Positions 1-10,217 of a stretch of DNA of 64,000 bases are shown piece after piece. The DNA lies in assembly GCF_900452395.1 (NCBI RefSeq), contig NZ_UGNV01000001.1, positions 645,501-709,500 of the forward strand, given 5' to 3'. Position 1 is the first letter of the stretch; each line of letters starts with the position of its first letter. Below the pieces are notes generated by a model. It was not told the origin of the DNA, searched no databases, and saw nothing but the letters and a program-made list of their open reading frames with translations. This stretch comes from Legionella beliardensis. Its GTDB lineage: Bacteria > Pseudomonadota > Gammaproteobacteria > Legionellales > Legionellaceae. The position numbers and the translations under genes were made by a program.

Positions 1-846
1 TAGCCTTCCTTGAGTATAAACAATCATTTCTTCTTCGCCTTGCTTATCATTGTTGATAAAGTCATCAGCAATTTGAATGGCTGAGTCAAGTAATCCTCCG
101 GGGTTATTGCGTAAATCAAGGATTAAACCTTTTAATTTACCGCCTGCTTCTTGCTTAAGCTGCGCAATTGCTTTTTCCATATCTTGACTAGTCATAGATT
201 GGAATTGTGTCAAACGAATATACCCATATTTCCCATCGAGTAATTTACTTTTCACACTTTTTATAATAATTTTTTCACGCACTAGTGAGAAAACAAGAGG
301 TTTAGTTTCACCCTTACGTAAAATAGTCAGATCAATTGTTGAACCTTCTTTACCACGCATTGATTCAACAGCATCTTTTAGGCTAATTCCTTGTACGGAT
401 TTATTACCTAGCTTAATGATATAATCACCCGCTTTTATACCTGCTCTAAATGCTGGTGTATCAACTAAGGGTGTCACTACCTTAACCACACCTTCTTCCA
501 TAGTGACTTCAATACCAAGGCCACCAAATTCACCTGAGGTAGCTGTTTGTAAGTCCTTAAATTCTTCTTCATTTAAATAATCTGAATGTGGATCTAGGCC
601 AGTTAACATACCACGAATTGCATTATCAAACAGTTGCTTATCATCAACCGGTTTTACGTAGTATTTTTTGATTTCATTAATCGCGTTAGAAAAACGCTGC
701 ACATCTTCCATAGGAACACGTGACGTAGTTGTATTTTGTTCAGCATTAGAAGTTACTTCTTCGGCTGCAAGAAGCGGCAGGGGAAATAAAGAAGTAGTTG
801 ACATTATCGTTGCTAAGACACTTGCATACAACCGATTTGTTAACAT
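1..846 (-). CDS. ctpA: Carboxy-terminal processing protease CtpA (S41), partial
   Basis: This is the N-terminal 282 codons of a periplasmic S41-family serine protease; the rest lies beyond the left edge. The start at 846 follows a strong AGGAGA ribosome site and opens a signal peptide ending near LPLLAA. An N-terminal region follows with LTGLDPHSDYL, then a PDZ domain (GGLGIEV, GIKAGDYIIKLG) and the start of the protease core (LDLRNNPGG). The catalytic Ser-Lys part is outside the window. CtpA enzymes trim C termini of periplasmic proteins and often act with envelope hydrolases, which fits the gpmI and envC-like genes upstream on the same strand. The 298-bp gap to the envC-like gene may hold a separate promoter. 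Confidence 0.93.
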   Translation of the reverse strand, partial: MLTNRLYASVLATIMSTTSLFPLPLLAAEEVTSNAEQNTTTSRVPMEDVQRFSNAINEIKKYYVKPVDDKQLFDNAIRGMLTGLDPHSDYLNEEEFKDLQTATSGEFGGLGIEVTMEEGVVKVVTPLVDTPAFRAGIKAGDYIIKLGNKSVQGISLKDAVESMRGKEGSTIDLTILRKGETKPLVFSLVREKIIIKSVKSKLLDGKYGYIRLTQFQSMTSQDMEKAIAQLKQEAGGKLKGLILDLRNNPGGLLDSAIQIADDFINNDKQGEEEMIVYTQGRL

Positions 847-1144
847 ATCGTTTCTCCTAGGAAAGTTTGGCATACTTAGCCATCTTCCAGTTATCAAATC
901 ATTTATCTATAAAATATAGTCATTCTGCTATAAGAATTCTGTTTTTATTTATTAAATATTCCTATAACTTAGCCTATACGTTATATAAAGCAATATAGAT
1001 GCCAGTCAGTCCACTTATTTCAGATAGCTTGCATAACCTGCTTCCTTTACACGCCTATTGCACGTGTTGCCTGGTGCATTCTTAAATTATAGCTAGGGTA
1101 GCTCAGTGCTCTTGCTAAGCATGATTGTTTTTGGGCTAAACAAT

Positions 1145-2275
1145 TTAGGACAGCCAATCAAGTGGTGGAATAGCTTTACCATGTCGCCTTATTTCAAAGT
1201 ATAGCCCGTTTTGTTTTATTCCACCGGTATGGCCTACAGCAGCAATTTGCTCGCCTTGGTAAACAGCAGTGCCTGTTTTTTTATATAATGATTCATTATG
1301 GGCGTAAAGCGTCATATACCCTTGACCATGGTCAATAATCACTAAAAGGCCATAGCCATTTAACCAATCACTAAACACAACTTTACCCGGATAAATGGCA
1401 TAAACTGGTGCACCTTCAGAGGCAAAAAATGTTATACCTTGATTCATTTTTTGGGCCTTAGCCTTATCAGTTTGTACAGGTCGGCGCAATTTATGCCGCA
1501 TTTGTACAAAAGGGTGCTTAGGTTGGATATAAAGATTAGATTGTGAAGTTAGCGTTTTTAATAAGCGAGATAAGTTTTCTTTATTGCGTTCATATTCTAA
1601 TAAAACTTGCTGCTTATTTTGAATGTCACTAGTTAACGATTGCATAATAATCGCATGATTTTTTTGGTTACGTTTAAGTGTTTCTTGAGCCGCATGTACT
1701 TTTTCCCGCAGCGTGCGTTTACCTTCAATTTCTGTTTTCAGAATAGCGTGATTATCAGCTAAATATTTTTGCATAGTAGCAATTTTATTAATCATCTGTT
1801 GGCGAGAGGAAGCCAGATATTGATGATAAGTAAGTAAACGGCTCATAGAAAATAAATCATTTTGATTGATTATCCACTTAATAGGTTGATATTCGCCCAT
1901 TTTATAGCGTACACGTAAGTGTTCAACAAGCAATTTTTGCTCGTTAGTAAGTTTTTGATTAAGTTCATTGATGTGTTGTTTTAACGTATTAACTTTCTGT
2001 TGTTTTATAGTTAATTCACGTTGAATGACTTGTAATTTTCCTGCTGTTGTCGCAATTTCTTTTTCATTCTTGGCTAATTCTTGCGTTAATAAGCCTTTTT
2101 TATCAGCAGCCTTTTCTAGCGTTTGTTTAAGCGTATTAATTTGCTGGTCTAATTGTTTAATTTTAGTTTGAGTTTGGGCAACCGTTTGCGGATTATCAGC
2201 CAAGCTAGTCTGGGCAAATAGAAAGATGAGAATAATGACGCGAAGAAGTCTATTAAATAATTTGCCAGCGCTCAT
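1145..2275 (-). CDS. envC: EnvC-like murein hydrolase activator (coiled coil plus LytM/M23 domain)
   Basis: The protein has 376 residues. An N-terminal signal sequence ends near TSLADN, about 200 residues of heptad-rich coiled coil follow, and a LytM/M23 domain occupies roughly residues 265-376. The usual zinc ligands are degenerate: the HxxxD position reads QGITFFAS, and the HxH strand reads LYFEIR where active enzymes have LHFEIR. Only the YAH histidine is kept. This is the pattern of EnvC and NlpD, which activate amidases at the division septum and do not cut peptidoglycan themselves. It starts 39 bp after gpmI, so the two are probably cotranscribed. Confidence 0.88.
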   Translation of the reverse strand: MSAGKLFNRLLRVIILIFLFAQTSLADNPQTVAQTQTKIKQLDQQINTLKQTLEKAADKKGLLTQELAKNEKEIATTAGKLQVIQRELTIKQQKVNTLKQHINELNQKLTNEQKLLVEHLRVRYKMGEYQPIKWIINQNDLFSMSRLLTYHQYLASSRQQMINKIATMQKYLADNHAILKTEIEGKRTLREKVHAAQETLKRNQKNHAIIMQSLTSDIQNKQQVLLEYERNKENLSRLLKTLTSQSNLYIQPKHPFVQMRHKLRRPVQTDKAKAQKMNQGITFFASEGAPVYAIYPGKVVFSDWLNGYGLLVIIDHGQGYMTLYAHNESLYKKTGTAVYQGEQIAAVGHTGGIKQNGLYFEIRRHGKAIPPLDWLS

Positions 2276-2314
2276 TTATTTATCCATAAAATCTAACTGA
2301 TGTAATTAAACAAG

Positions 2315-3859
2315 TTACCAGTGAATAGTATTCTTTACTAATAGTGGTTGACCAGTCATTTCCTGAGGTTTACCTAGCTCTAACCAAGCTAATAAAGTTG
2401 GTGCAATATCAATGAGGCTGCCTTGTGTCTCTTTAAAATGCCAGCCCTCACCAACAAATAAGAGGGGAACAGGTTGACACGTATGTGCTGTATAGGCTTG
2501 ATTGTTGGCAGGATCAAACATCATTTCAGCGTTACCATGATCGGCGGTAATGAGTAGGGCCCCTTGTTTATCAGCAACTGCTTGCCCAACTTGCTGCATG
2601 CACCTATCTAAGCATTCTATCGCTTGCACTGTGGCATTAAAATCCCCGGTGTGTCCAACCATATCAGCATTGGCATAATTACAAATGATGACATCATAAG
2701 CTTCACTATGTATAGAATCGACTAGTGCTTGAGTTAATGCTGGGGCGCTCATCTCAGGTAATAAATCATAAGTAGCGATTTTTGGTGAAGGAATTAGAAT
2801 TCTGTCCTCATTTGGAAAAACTTGCTCAGAGCCGCCATTGAAGAAAAAAGTAACATGCGCATACTTTTCTGTTTCAGCAATACGCAGTTGGCTTAATCCT
2901 TGATCTGCAATCACTTCGCCAAATGTATTACGCAGCGGTGCTGGCGGAAAAGCAATCTCTGTGGGGAGATTTTTGGCATAAGAGGTCATGCTAATAAAGT
3001 GAGCTAGCACGGGCTTGGCTGTACGTTGAAAAAAATGAAAGTCAGAATCTATGAATGCTTGAGTAAGTTGGCGTGCGCGGTCAGCACGGAAATTAAAAAA
3101 GAAGATGGAATCACCATTTTCAATCCTACGCCCAGCTCCAATGAGAGTCGGCGGGATAAATTCATCATATTTTTGTTCTTTATAAAAAGAGCGAATTGCG
3201 GTATTTGCGTCAGGGAATGTGCGATTAGCTTTTGCTTCTGTTAATAGTTGATATACTGGCGCAAGCCGCTCCCAGCGCTTATCTCTATCCATAGCAAAAT
3301 AACGGCCTGTAATAGAGGCAATCGTGGCAACAGGATAGTTAGCTAAACAAGCATTGAGGGCAAGTATACTATTTAAAGCACTCTGGGGAGGTGTATCCCG
3401 GCCATCAAGGAATAAATGTAAATAAACTTGATTAAAATTTAGCTCATGGCATAAAGCTAAGAAAGCAAAGAGATGATTTTCATGGCTATGAACACCGCCT
3501 GGTGATAGTAAGCCCATTACATGCAAGGCTTTATTGGCGTGCTTCATATCTAATATAGCATTGACCAACGTAGGATTAGCAGCAAACTGACCGACATCAA
3601 TGGCTTCATTAATACGCGTAAAATCCTGATGAATAACTCGGCCAGCACCAATATGCATATGGCCAACTTCAGAATTACCCATTTGTAAATCTGGCAAGCC
3701 TACACTTTTTCCACAAGCATCTAAAAGTATATGCGGGTAAGTTTGCCACCATTTATCCCACTGAGGTGTTTTCGCTGCAGCAATAGCATTATATTGTTTT
3801 TCTTCCTGATAACCCCAGCCGTCAAGAATCATTAAAACGAGGGGTTTTCGCTGAAACAT
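2315..3859 (-). CDS. gpmI: 2,3-bisphosphoglycerate-independent phosphoglycerate mutase
   Basis: This enzyme interconverts 3- and 2-phosphoglycerate in glycolysis. It has 514 residues, the usual length for the family. MILDGWG and GNSEVGHMHIGAGR near the N terminus carry the metal-binding Asp and the phosphorylated Ser region, and the C-terminal TADHGNAE is the second metal site. A TTG 12 bp upstream is also in frame, but the GGAG just before the ATG at 3859 places the start there. It is the first gene of a leftward unit with the envC-like gene and perhaps ctpA. Confidence 0.96.
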   Translation of the reverse strand: MFQRKPLVLMILDGWGYQEEKQYNAIAAAKTPQWDKWWQTYPHILLDACGKSVGLPDLQMGNSEVGHMHIGAGRVIHQDFTRINEAIDVGQFAANPTLVNAILDMKHANKALHVMGLLSPGGVHSHENHLFAFLALCHELNFNQVYLHLFLDGRDTPPQSALNSILALNACLANYPVATIASITGRYFAMDRDKRWERLAPVYQLLTEAKANRTFPDANTAIRSFYKEQKYDEFIPPTLIGAGRRIENGDSIFFFNFRADRARQLTQAFIDSDFHFFQRTAKPVLAHFISMTSYAKNLPTEIAFPPAPLRNTFGEVIADQGLSQLRIAETEKYAHVTFFFNGGSEQVFPNEDRILIPSPKIATYDLLPEMSAPALTQALVDSIHSEAYDVIICNYANADMVGHTGDFNATVQAIECLDRCMQQVGQAVADKQGALLITADHGNAEMMFDPANNQAYTAHTCQPVPLLFVGEGWHFKETQGSLIDIAPTLLAWLELGKPQEMTGQPLLVKNTIHW

Positions 3860-4014
3860 GATAAACTCCAATGCGAATATTAATTTCTATTAAAGAATCT
3901 AGTTATACTAACTTTATCTTATCAGTAATTAAAGTTATTGCCTAAGATTAGTGCTTAATATTTTGGTGCAAAGCGGTTAAACTAGATACATTAGTAGTTG
4001 TTGGAAGAATTTGG

Positions 4015-4749
4015 TTGAAAAATAGATTACCCAAGCATGTAGCTATTATCATGGATGGCAATGGGCGTTGGGCCGAAATGCGCGGATTATTACGTTTTGA
4101 AGGTCATCGTGCAGGCGTGGAAACAGTCAAAACGATTGTTCGCTGTTGTCTTGAGCACACTATTCCTGTATTAAGCTTGTTTGCATTTAGTAGTGAAAAT
4201 TGGGCACGGCCAGAAACAGAAATTGAATTTTTAATGCAGCTTTTTATGCAATCCTTAAATCATGAAGTCCAAGAATTGCATGAGCACGGTATTCGTTTGC
4301 GCTTTACAGGGCTTAGAGATAATTTATCTTCATCTTTACAAGAGCAAATGCAGCAAGCTGAAGAGCTTACCGCCAGCAATAGCCGTTTAATTGTCAATGT
4401 TGTCATTAATTATGGTGGCCGTTGGGATATTATCTATGGCATAAAACAGGTGGTTAGAGAGGTTATCGCAGGCAATATTAGTGTAGATGCAATTGATGAA
4501 AATGTATTTTCTAGTTACCTTAATACCCACGATTTACCTGAACCGGATTTATTTATTAGAACAAGTGGCGAGCAGCGAATTAGTAATTTTTTTCTTTGGC
4601 AATTAGCGTATACCGAATTATATTTTACCCAAACGTATTGGCCAGATTTTACAGCTCAAGAATTTGAGAAGGCATTATTAAGTTTTAGGCAGCGCGAACG
4701 CCGATATGGTAAAACTTCTCAACAACTTAATGAGATAGAACATGTTTAA
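4015..4749 (+). CDS. uppS: Undecaprenyl diphosphate synthase (isoprenyl transferase)
   Basis: This cis-prenyltransferase makes the C55 lipid carrier for peptidoglycan and O-antigen. Family motifs are clear: [13 protein letters not shown] with the catalytic Asp, [26 protein letters not shown] and the C-terminal [18 protein letters not shown] block. Length is 244 residues. The start is a TTG at 4015 with GGAAG seven bases before it; no ATG lies before the conserved core. It opens a rightward operon and overlaps cdsA by 8 bp. Its promoter region is shared with the divergent gpmI. Confidence 0.96.
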   Translation: MKNRLPKHVAIIMDGNGRWAEMRGLLRFEGHRAGVETVKTIVRCCLEHTIPVLSLFAFSSENWARPETEIEFLMQLFMQSLNHEVQELHEHGIRLRFTGLRDNLSSSLQEQMQQAEELTASNSRLIVNVVINYGGRWDIIYGIKQVVREVIAGNISVDAIDENVFSSYLNTHDLPEPDLFIRTSGEQRISNFFLWQLAYTELYFTQTYWPDFTAQEFEKALLSFRQRERRYGKTSQQLNEIEHV

Positions 4750-5539
4750 ACAACGGTTGTTGACTACTCTGATATTAATACCACTGGTTCTTATTGGTAT
4801 CTATTATGGTAATCATTTGCTATTAAGAACAATTATATTTTTATTAGTTCTTGGATGTAGCTTGGAGTGGTTACAATTAATTCCAGCATCTGAGATCTTT
4901 GCTAAAACTATTTTTATAATTGGCCTGGTCATTTTATTTTTTCTTATTCCTTTTATTTATTTTTATTGGCTCTGTCTAGGTTTAATAACATGGGGCTTTA
5001 TTTTTGTTTTAATTCAACAGTATCCTAGACTACAAAAATTATGGGCCTATCCAAGTGTGGTCACTTTTTTTGGTCTATTGCTTTTACCTTTATTTGGTCA
5101 AAGTTTAATGTCTATTTTTGCTATGAATAAGGGGAGGTCCCTTATTGTTTATCTGCTATTTCTAGTTTGGGCGGCAGATATTGGTGCGTATTTAATGGGA
5201 AAATTTTATGGGCGTCATAAACTAATTCCACAAGTAAGCCCTGGCAAGACAATAGAAGGTTTTATAGGCGGTTTTGTACTCGCTTTATTAGTTGCAATTG
5301 TGGGGTATTATCTTTTTCAACCAGCTCACGTAGCTAACTGGTTTATAATTGCAATGGGTATTATTTTAGTGGCCCTATTTGGCGACTTATTTATAAGTAT
5401 GCTTAAGCGTAGAAGGCAAATAAAGGACACAGGCTATCTCTTACCAGGTCATGGCGGCCTATTAGATAGGCTAGACAGCCTAATCGCTGCCGTGCCTTTC
5501 TTTTATTGCGGCATGCGTTTTTTTGCACCAGGAATATAA
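4742..5539 (+). CDS. cdsA: Phosphatidate cytidylyltransferase
   Basis: CdsA converts phosphatidic acid and CTP to CDP-diacylglycerol, the entry point to phospholipid synthesis. The 265-residue protein is almost wholly hydrophobic, with about seven or eight membrane segments. The diagnostic signature lies near the C terminus: [19 protein letters not shown], which contains the metal-binding acidic residues. [11 protein letters not shown] is a second conserved block. It overlaps uppS by 8 bp and is followed after 2 bp by rseP. Confidence 0.95.
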   Translation: MFKQRLLTTLILIPLVLIGIYYGNHLLLRTIIFLLVLGCSLEWLQLIPASEIFAKTIFIIGLVILFFLIPFIYFYWLCLGLITWGFIFVLIQQYPRLQKLWAYPSVVTFFGLLLLPLFGQSLMSIFAMNKGRSLIVYLLFLVWAADIGAYLMGKFYGRHKLIPQVSPGKTIEGFIGGFVLALLVAIVGYYLFQPAHVANWFIIAMGIILVALFGDLFISMLKRRRQIKDTGYLLPGHGGLLDRLDSLIAAVPFFYCGMRFFAPGI

Positions 5540-5541
5540 CT

Positions 5542-6897
5542 ATGTTTTTAACGATAGTTTATTTTATTATTGCCTTAGTCATACTTATCACCGTGCATGA
5601 GTATGGGCATTTTGTAGTTGCTAGGTATTGTGGCGTTAAGGTACTGCGCTTTTCCTTTGGCTTTGGTAAAGTCCTTGGTCGTTGGCGTGATAAACACGGA
5701 ACAGAATTTGTATGGTCCTTATTGCCCCTAGGTGGCTATGTTAAAATGCTTGACGAAAGTGAAGAGCCGGTTCCTAATGAAGAAAAGCATTTAGCATTTA
5801 ATAATAAATCAGTTTTTGCACGGATTGCCATCGTTATCGCTGGCCCTATTTTTAATTTTTTATTCGCTTTTGTCGCCTTATGGCTTGTCTTAATTATTGG
5901 AATTTATTCATTAGCGCCTGTGGTTGAAACGGTAAAATCAGGTAGTCCTGCCGCAATGGCTGGAATGGCTGCTAACGAAGAAATTATTGCTTTTAATGAA
6001 GCGCCTATAAAAAGCTGGCGTGATTTTCAGTATGCTTTAATCCCTTTAATTGGTAGCGATGAAACCGTGACTCTAACGTTAAAATCGCTTAAAACAGGGC
6101 AGCAAAAAAAGGTAGCTTTGCCTCTGGCAACTTGGGAGTTGGATGCTAAAAATCCTGACCCTTTAAAAAGCTTAGGTATTACTCCTTTTATTCCAACGAT
6201 TCCGGCTGTTGTTGGCGAAACGGTAACCGACTCGCCAGCCCAAAAAGCGGGTTTACAGGCAGGCGATTACATCAAGCAAGTTAATGGCAAGCCCTTACAA
6301 GATTGGTTGGATTTAGTGAAATACGTTTCTGATAATCCCAATAAGCGCTTAAATTTAACTGTTGCTCGTGGCAAACAAATTTTGCAGTTTTCCTTTATGA
6401 TTGGCAGTCAAACCAAAAATGGTCATACTACGGGTTTTATAGGCGTACGTTCGCAAAAAGTTGACTGGCCAAAGCAGTGGCTTAGGTATCAGCATGAAAA
6501 CCCTTTGCAAGCCATTGGTACTGCATTGACACAAACAGTAGAACTAACAAAAGCGACATTTTCATTAATGATTCGTTTTTTTACTGGTAAGCTAGCGGTG
6601 CAAAATGTTAGTGGGCCTGTAGGCATCGCTCAAGGGGCTGGTGAATCGGCTCGCAGTGGCTTTGTCTATTATCTCTCATTTTTAGCATTAGTTAGTATTA
6701 GCTTAGGAGCGCTTAATTTATTACCTATACCTATGCTAGATGGCGGACATCTATTATACTATTTGATTGAAATTATTCGTGGCCAACCTTTATCAGATGC
6801 TGCAAAATCAATTGGTTTTTGTATAGGCTTAGTTCTTTTAATTGCATTAATGGGGTTAGGATTAAGCAACGATCTTGCAAGATTATTACACAAGTAA
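5542..6897 (+). CDS. rseP: Site-2 intramembrane zinc protease RseP
   Basis: RseP is an inner-membrane metalloprotease that cleaves the anti-sigma factor RseA and leftover signal peptides. HEYGH in the first membrane helix is the HExxH zinc motif, and MLDGGH near the C terminus supplies the third ligand. Two PDZ domains lie between them (SPAAMAGMAANEEI and SPAQKAGLQAGDYI). An in-frame ATG at 5506 lies inside cdsA, but the ATG at 5542 follows AGGA and gives 451 residues, close to the E. coli length. Its place between cdsA and bamA is the conserved gammaproteobacterial order. Confidence 0.95.
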   Translation: MFLTIVYFIIALVILITVHEYGHFVVARYCGVKVLRFSFGFGKVLGRWRDKHGTEFVWSLLPLGGYVKMLDESEEPVPNEEKHLAFNNKSVFARIAIVIAGPIFNFLFAFVALWLVLIIGIYSLAPVVETVKSGSPAAMAGMAANEEIIAFNEAPIKSWRDFQYALIPLIGSDETVTLTLKSLKTGQQKKVALPLATWELDAKNPDPLKSLGITPFIPTIPAVVGETVTDSPAQKAGLQAGDYIKQVNGKPLQDWLDLVKYVSDNPNKRLNLTVARGKQILQFSFMIGSQTKNGHTTGFIGVRSQKVDWPKQWLRYQHENPLQAIGTALTQTVELTKATFSLMIRFFTGKLAVQNVSGPVGIAQGAGESARSGFVYYLSFLALVSISLGALNLLPIPMLDGGHLLYYLIEIIRGQPLSDAAKSIGFCIGLVLLIALMGLGLSNDLARLLHK

Positions 6898-6909
6898 CCT
6901 GCGCTTTTC

Positions 6910-6936
6910 TTGACAGAGCCAATGAGTTCCTATAAA
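6910..6936 (+). promoter_or_regulatory. Possible promoter upstream of bamA
   Basis: A perfect -35 hexamer TTGACA (6910-6915) is followed after 15 bp by TATAAA (6931-6936) in the rseP-bamA gap. The spacing is shorter than the preferred 16-18 bp, so this is only a candidate. A separate bamA promoter would be sensible given the 127-bp gap. Confidence 0.35.
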
Positions 6937-7024
6937 AGGGATGCAAAATATTACCGAATGGCTAATTTTTAAATTAAGTAAATTCGAACCAATCATTTAA
7001 CGATGTGCTGGACGTAAAATAATA

Positions 7025-9337
7025 ATGAAGAAAGTCAGTAAAAAAAGAGTATTAGGCGTTTGCTGTTCAACAATGCTTGCATGGTCAATTCATGTCCAAG
7101 CGGCAGCTGGGTTTGTTGTTCGTGATATTAAGGTTGTAGGACTACAGCGGGTTACCGTTGGAACTGTTTTAAATTATTTACCCATACAAGTTGGGGAAGA
7201 AGTCGGACCTGATACAACGGGTGAAATTATTCGTGCGTTGTATGATACCGGCTTTTTTCAATCAGTATCTTTAGAAAGGCAGGGCAATACATTAATTGTC
7301 AATGTGATTGAGCGTGCTACGATTGGCTCTATCAATGTCGTGGGTAATAAAGAAATTCCTTCTGATAAAATGAAGGAGTTATTAAAACAAATGAATTTAG
7401 TGAAAGGGCGTGTGTTTCAACGCTCTGCTTTAGAACGACTAGAAAAAGAGTTAAAACAAGCTTATAACGCGCGTGGCAAATATAATGCCTTTATTGATAC
7501 CAAAGTCACTTCCCTTACTGAGAATCGTGTTGCCATTACCATTACGATTTCTGAAGGACGAGTTTCTCGGATTCGCGAAATAAAATTTATTGGTAATCAT
7601 GATTTTTCTACCAGTGAATTGTTATCACAAATGTCGTTATCGACGAGTAATGTATTTACCTATTTTTCTAAAAGGGATCAATATTCAAAGACGTCAATGG
7701 ATGCGTCTTTAGAAGCACTACGCTCTTTTTATCTGGATAGAGGCTATTTAAAATTTAATATTATTTCCTCACAAGTCATGTTATCGCCTGATAAAAAAGA
7801 TGTTTTTATTAATATTCATATTGATGAAGGCCCACAATATCGCTTCTCTGGCTATGATGTCGTTGGTAAAACTATCGTACCTAAAGAAAAAATAGCTTCT
7901 TTAGTGCAAGTGAGAAAAGGTGATATTTTTTCACGTAAAAAAGTAACTGAGAGTATTTCCGCAATTGGATTAGCGTTAGGTGATCAAGGCTTTGGTTTTC
8001 CTGCTATTAATGCTGAGCCTAAAATCGATGAAGAAAATAAAACAGTCTTTATTACCTTTATCGTTGATCCAGGTAGACATGTCTATGTTAGACGTATTAA
8101 TTTTCATGGTAATACCAAAACAGCAGACTATGCTTTGCGTGACATTATTCGCCAAGATGAGGGCGCTTTATTATCGCTACATAACATTAAAGAATCTGAG
8201 CGCAGATTACGTCTTTTAGGTTATTTAAAGAATATTAATATCACGACAACACCCGTACCTGGTGCTAATAATCAAGTAGATTTAGATGTGCAGGTTGAGG
8301 AAGCCCCTTCTGCAGAAGCAAGTGCCTCGTTTGGCTATGGCACAAACGGTCCTCAATTTAACGCAGCGTTCAATCAACATAATTTTATGGGTACAGGGCG
8401 CGCGATAGGGTTAAATTTCAATGCGAGCTACTGGGGACAAGAGTATGCGTTTAATTACTATAATCCTTTTTATACCCAATCAGGGATAGGCCGAGGCTTT
8501 AATTTTTACTATCAAACGGTTGACCCTGATAAATTAGATGTAAGTTCTTATTCAGCAGACCGAGTTGGGGTTGACGTTAGCTACAGTATTCCTCTAAGCG
8601 ATATAAGTAATATTCAACTAGGTTATGGTTATCAAAATTTAAATATTAAATCTGTAGGTATTGTGCAGCAGATTCAGCAATTTGTTAATCTGTACGGGCG
8701 CAACTTTAATCAAATTCGCTTAACAGGTGGCTGGAGCCGCAATACCTATGATCAGTTCCCTTATCCTACTCGCGGTTTAAATCAACAATTAACAGGGCTT
8801 GTGGCATTACCTGCTGATTCAGACTCGCTTTCTTACTACAAGACAACTTATTCAGCGCATTTATATCAGCCATTAATTCGCGGCTTTATTCTGTCTATGT
8901 TTGGTAACATAGGGTATGGTAATGGCTTTAATAAGGATGTCTTGCCCTTTTATGAAAACTTTTATGCTGGTGGTATTTCACAACCCGGTATGGTAAGAGG
9001 GTTTCAAAGTTACTCGCTAGGGCCAAAAGATTATTATGGCCGAGGTATGGGCGGTAATTTCTTAGTTAATGGTAGTCTAGGTTTAATTTTACCTTATCCC
9101 TTTAGCCGAGAAACAATAAGATCTACAGCTTTCATTGATGCGGGTAATGTATATGACCGGGGTATGCCGCCCTTATTATCGGGTACTGACTCAGGTCCCA
9201 TACGTTATTCTGGTGGTTTATCAATCGAATGGCGATCTCCATTTGGCCCATTGGCGTTTAGTGTTGCTAAACCTTTAAATAGACAACCAGGCGATGAAAC
9301 ACAAGTATTTCAGTTTACGGTGTCATCAGCACTATAA
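7025..9337 (+). CDS. bamA: Outer membrane protein assembly factor BamA
   Basis: BamA is the central pore of the BAM complex, which inserts beta-barrel proteins into the outer membrane. The 770-residue protein has a signal peptide (cut near VQAAA), five POTRA repeats over about residues 30-420 and a C-terminal 16-strand barrel. The conserved VRGF of barrel loop 6 is visible in PGMVRGFQSYSLGP. One oddity is the last strand, which ends FQFTVSSAL, whereas most BamA proteins end in an aromatic residue. It lies in the standard order rseP-bamA-skp. Confidence 0.96.
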   Translation: MKKVSKKRVLGVCCSTMLAWSIHVQAAAGFVVRDIKVVGLQRVTVGTVLNYLPIQVGEEVGPDTTGEIIRALYDTGFFQSVSLERQGNTLIVNVIERATIGSINVVGNKEIPSDKMKELLKQMNLVKGRVFQRSALERLEKELKQAYNARGKYNAFIDTKVTSLTENRVAITITISEGRVSRIREIKFIGNHDFSTSELLSQMSLSTSNVFTYFSKRDQYSKTSMDASLEALRSFYLDRGYLKFNIISSQVMLSPDKKDVFINIHIDEGPQYRFSGYDVVGKTIVPKEKIASLVQVRKGDIFSRKKVTESISAIGLALGDQGFGFPAINAEPKIDEENKTVFITFIVDPGRHVYVRRINFHGNTKTADYALRDIIRQDEGALLSLHNIKESERRLRLLGYLKNINITTTPVPGANNQVDLDVQVEEAPSAEASASFGYGTNGPQFNAAFNQHNFMGTGRAIGLNFNASYWGQEYAFNYYNPFYTQSGIGRGFNFYYQTVDPDKLDVSSYSADRVGVDVSYSIPLSDISNIQLGYGYQNLNIKSVGIVQQIQQFVNLYGRNFNQIRLTGGWSRNTYDQFPYPTRGLNQQLTGLVALPADSDSLSYYKTTYSAHLYQPLIRGFILSMFGNIGYGNGFNKDVLPFYENFYAGGISQPGMVRGFQSYSLGPKDYYGRGMGGNFLVNGSLGLILPYPFSRETIRSTAFIDAGNVYDRGMPPLLSGTDSGPIRYSGGLSIEWRSPFGPLAFSVAKPLNRQPGDETQVFQFTVSSAL

Positions 9338-9487
9338 CCCATGCTGTTTAAATTTATTTTCCTGTTTACTTAAGCTTAACAGGGTATGAGGAAAGCACTG
9401 ATAAACAATGTAGATTTTGTTGTCAGCATCTTCGCAATGCGTGCTAAATTATGATAGCATGGACGTCTTTCAACCTGGAGAAAAATT

Positions 9488-9988
9488 ATGAAGCGTGTAG
9501 GTGGTTTTTTAATTGCCATATTGTTAAGTTTAGGGGCAGTAACTGCATTTGCTGACGAGGCAAAAATTGCTGTAGTTGATCTACAGAAAATTATGCAAAC
9601 TTCTAGTCAAATGAAGACAATTCAACAAAAACTAGAAAAAGATTTTAAGCCCCGCCGTGATAAACTGGTGGCTATGGAAGATGATTTAAAAAAGGACATG
9701 GAAAAATTTAAGCGTGACAGCGCTATAATGAGCCAGAGCCAGAAGAAAGAATTAGAAAAGAAAATAGTCGTTACGCAACAACGATTTGAGCGCGAAGGGC
9801 AGCAATACCAACAAGAGTTAAGTACAGCTCATAATGAAGCAATGGAAGAGCTTTACACGAAAATAAGAAAAGCTATTTCTAAAGTGGCTGAAGCAGGAAA
9901 ATATGATCTCGTACTGCAAAAAGACGCAGCGCCTTTTAGCACCACTAAGCTAGATATTACCGATCAAGTTATTAAAGACATTAATTAA
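9488..9988 (+). CDS. skp: Periplasmic chaperone Skp/OmpH
   Basis: Skp holds unfolded outer-membrane proteins on their way to BamA. The 166-residue protein has a signal peptide ending AVTAFA, an EAKIAVVDLQKIM strand typical of the family, a long charged coiled coil (the tentacle arms) and a closing hydrophobic strand (YDLVLQKDAAPF). Ribosome site GGAG lies just before the ATG. A hairpin-like GCAGCT-TACTT/AAGTAGCTGC at 10025-10047 lies downstream but has no T-run. Confidence 0.92.
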   Translation: MKRVGGFLIAILLSLGAVTAFADEAKIAVVDLQKIMQTSSQMKTIQQKLEKDFKPRRDKLVAMEDDLKKDMEKFKRDSAIMSQSQKKELEKKIVVTQQRFEREGQQYQQELSTAHNEAMEELYTKIRKAISKVAEAGKYDLVLQKDAAPFSTTKLDITDQVIKDIN

Positions 9989-10217
9989 TCAATAAAGGTT
10001 TTTAATCTTGGTATCTAACATGTAGCAGCTTACTTTTAAGTAGCTGCGCATGCTCTGGCCGCAAGTTTCACTATAAAGGAAAACGTTATCCATTTAAATT
10101 TCATTAACAGCGTATGTTAATTTGATATACATGGCGGTTAGGCTAATGACGGCATAAAGCCAGACATACTGTTTTTAACGATACAGGTTAGTAATTTGAT
10201 TAAGTGAGAGATAGCAC

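Noticed and set aside
1090-1125. GGTAGCTCAGTGCTC stretch resembling a tRNA D arm
   Set aside because: No acceptor stem, anticodon stem or T arm can be formed around it.
5506-5541. Upstream ATG extending rseP into cdsA
   Set aside because: The 12 extra residues are not membrane-like, and the ATG at 5542 has a proper AGGA site and gives the family length.
10025-10047. Hairpin after skp as a terminator
   Set aside because: The stem has a bulge and no T-run follows, so it is only mentioned under skp.
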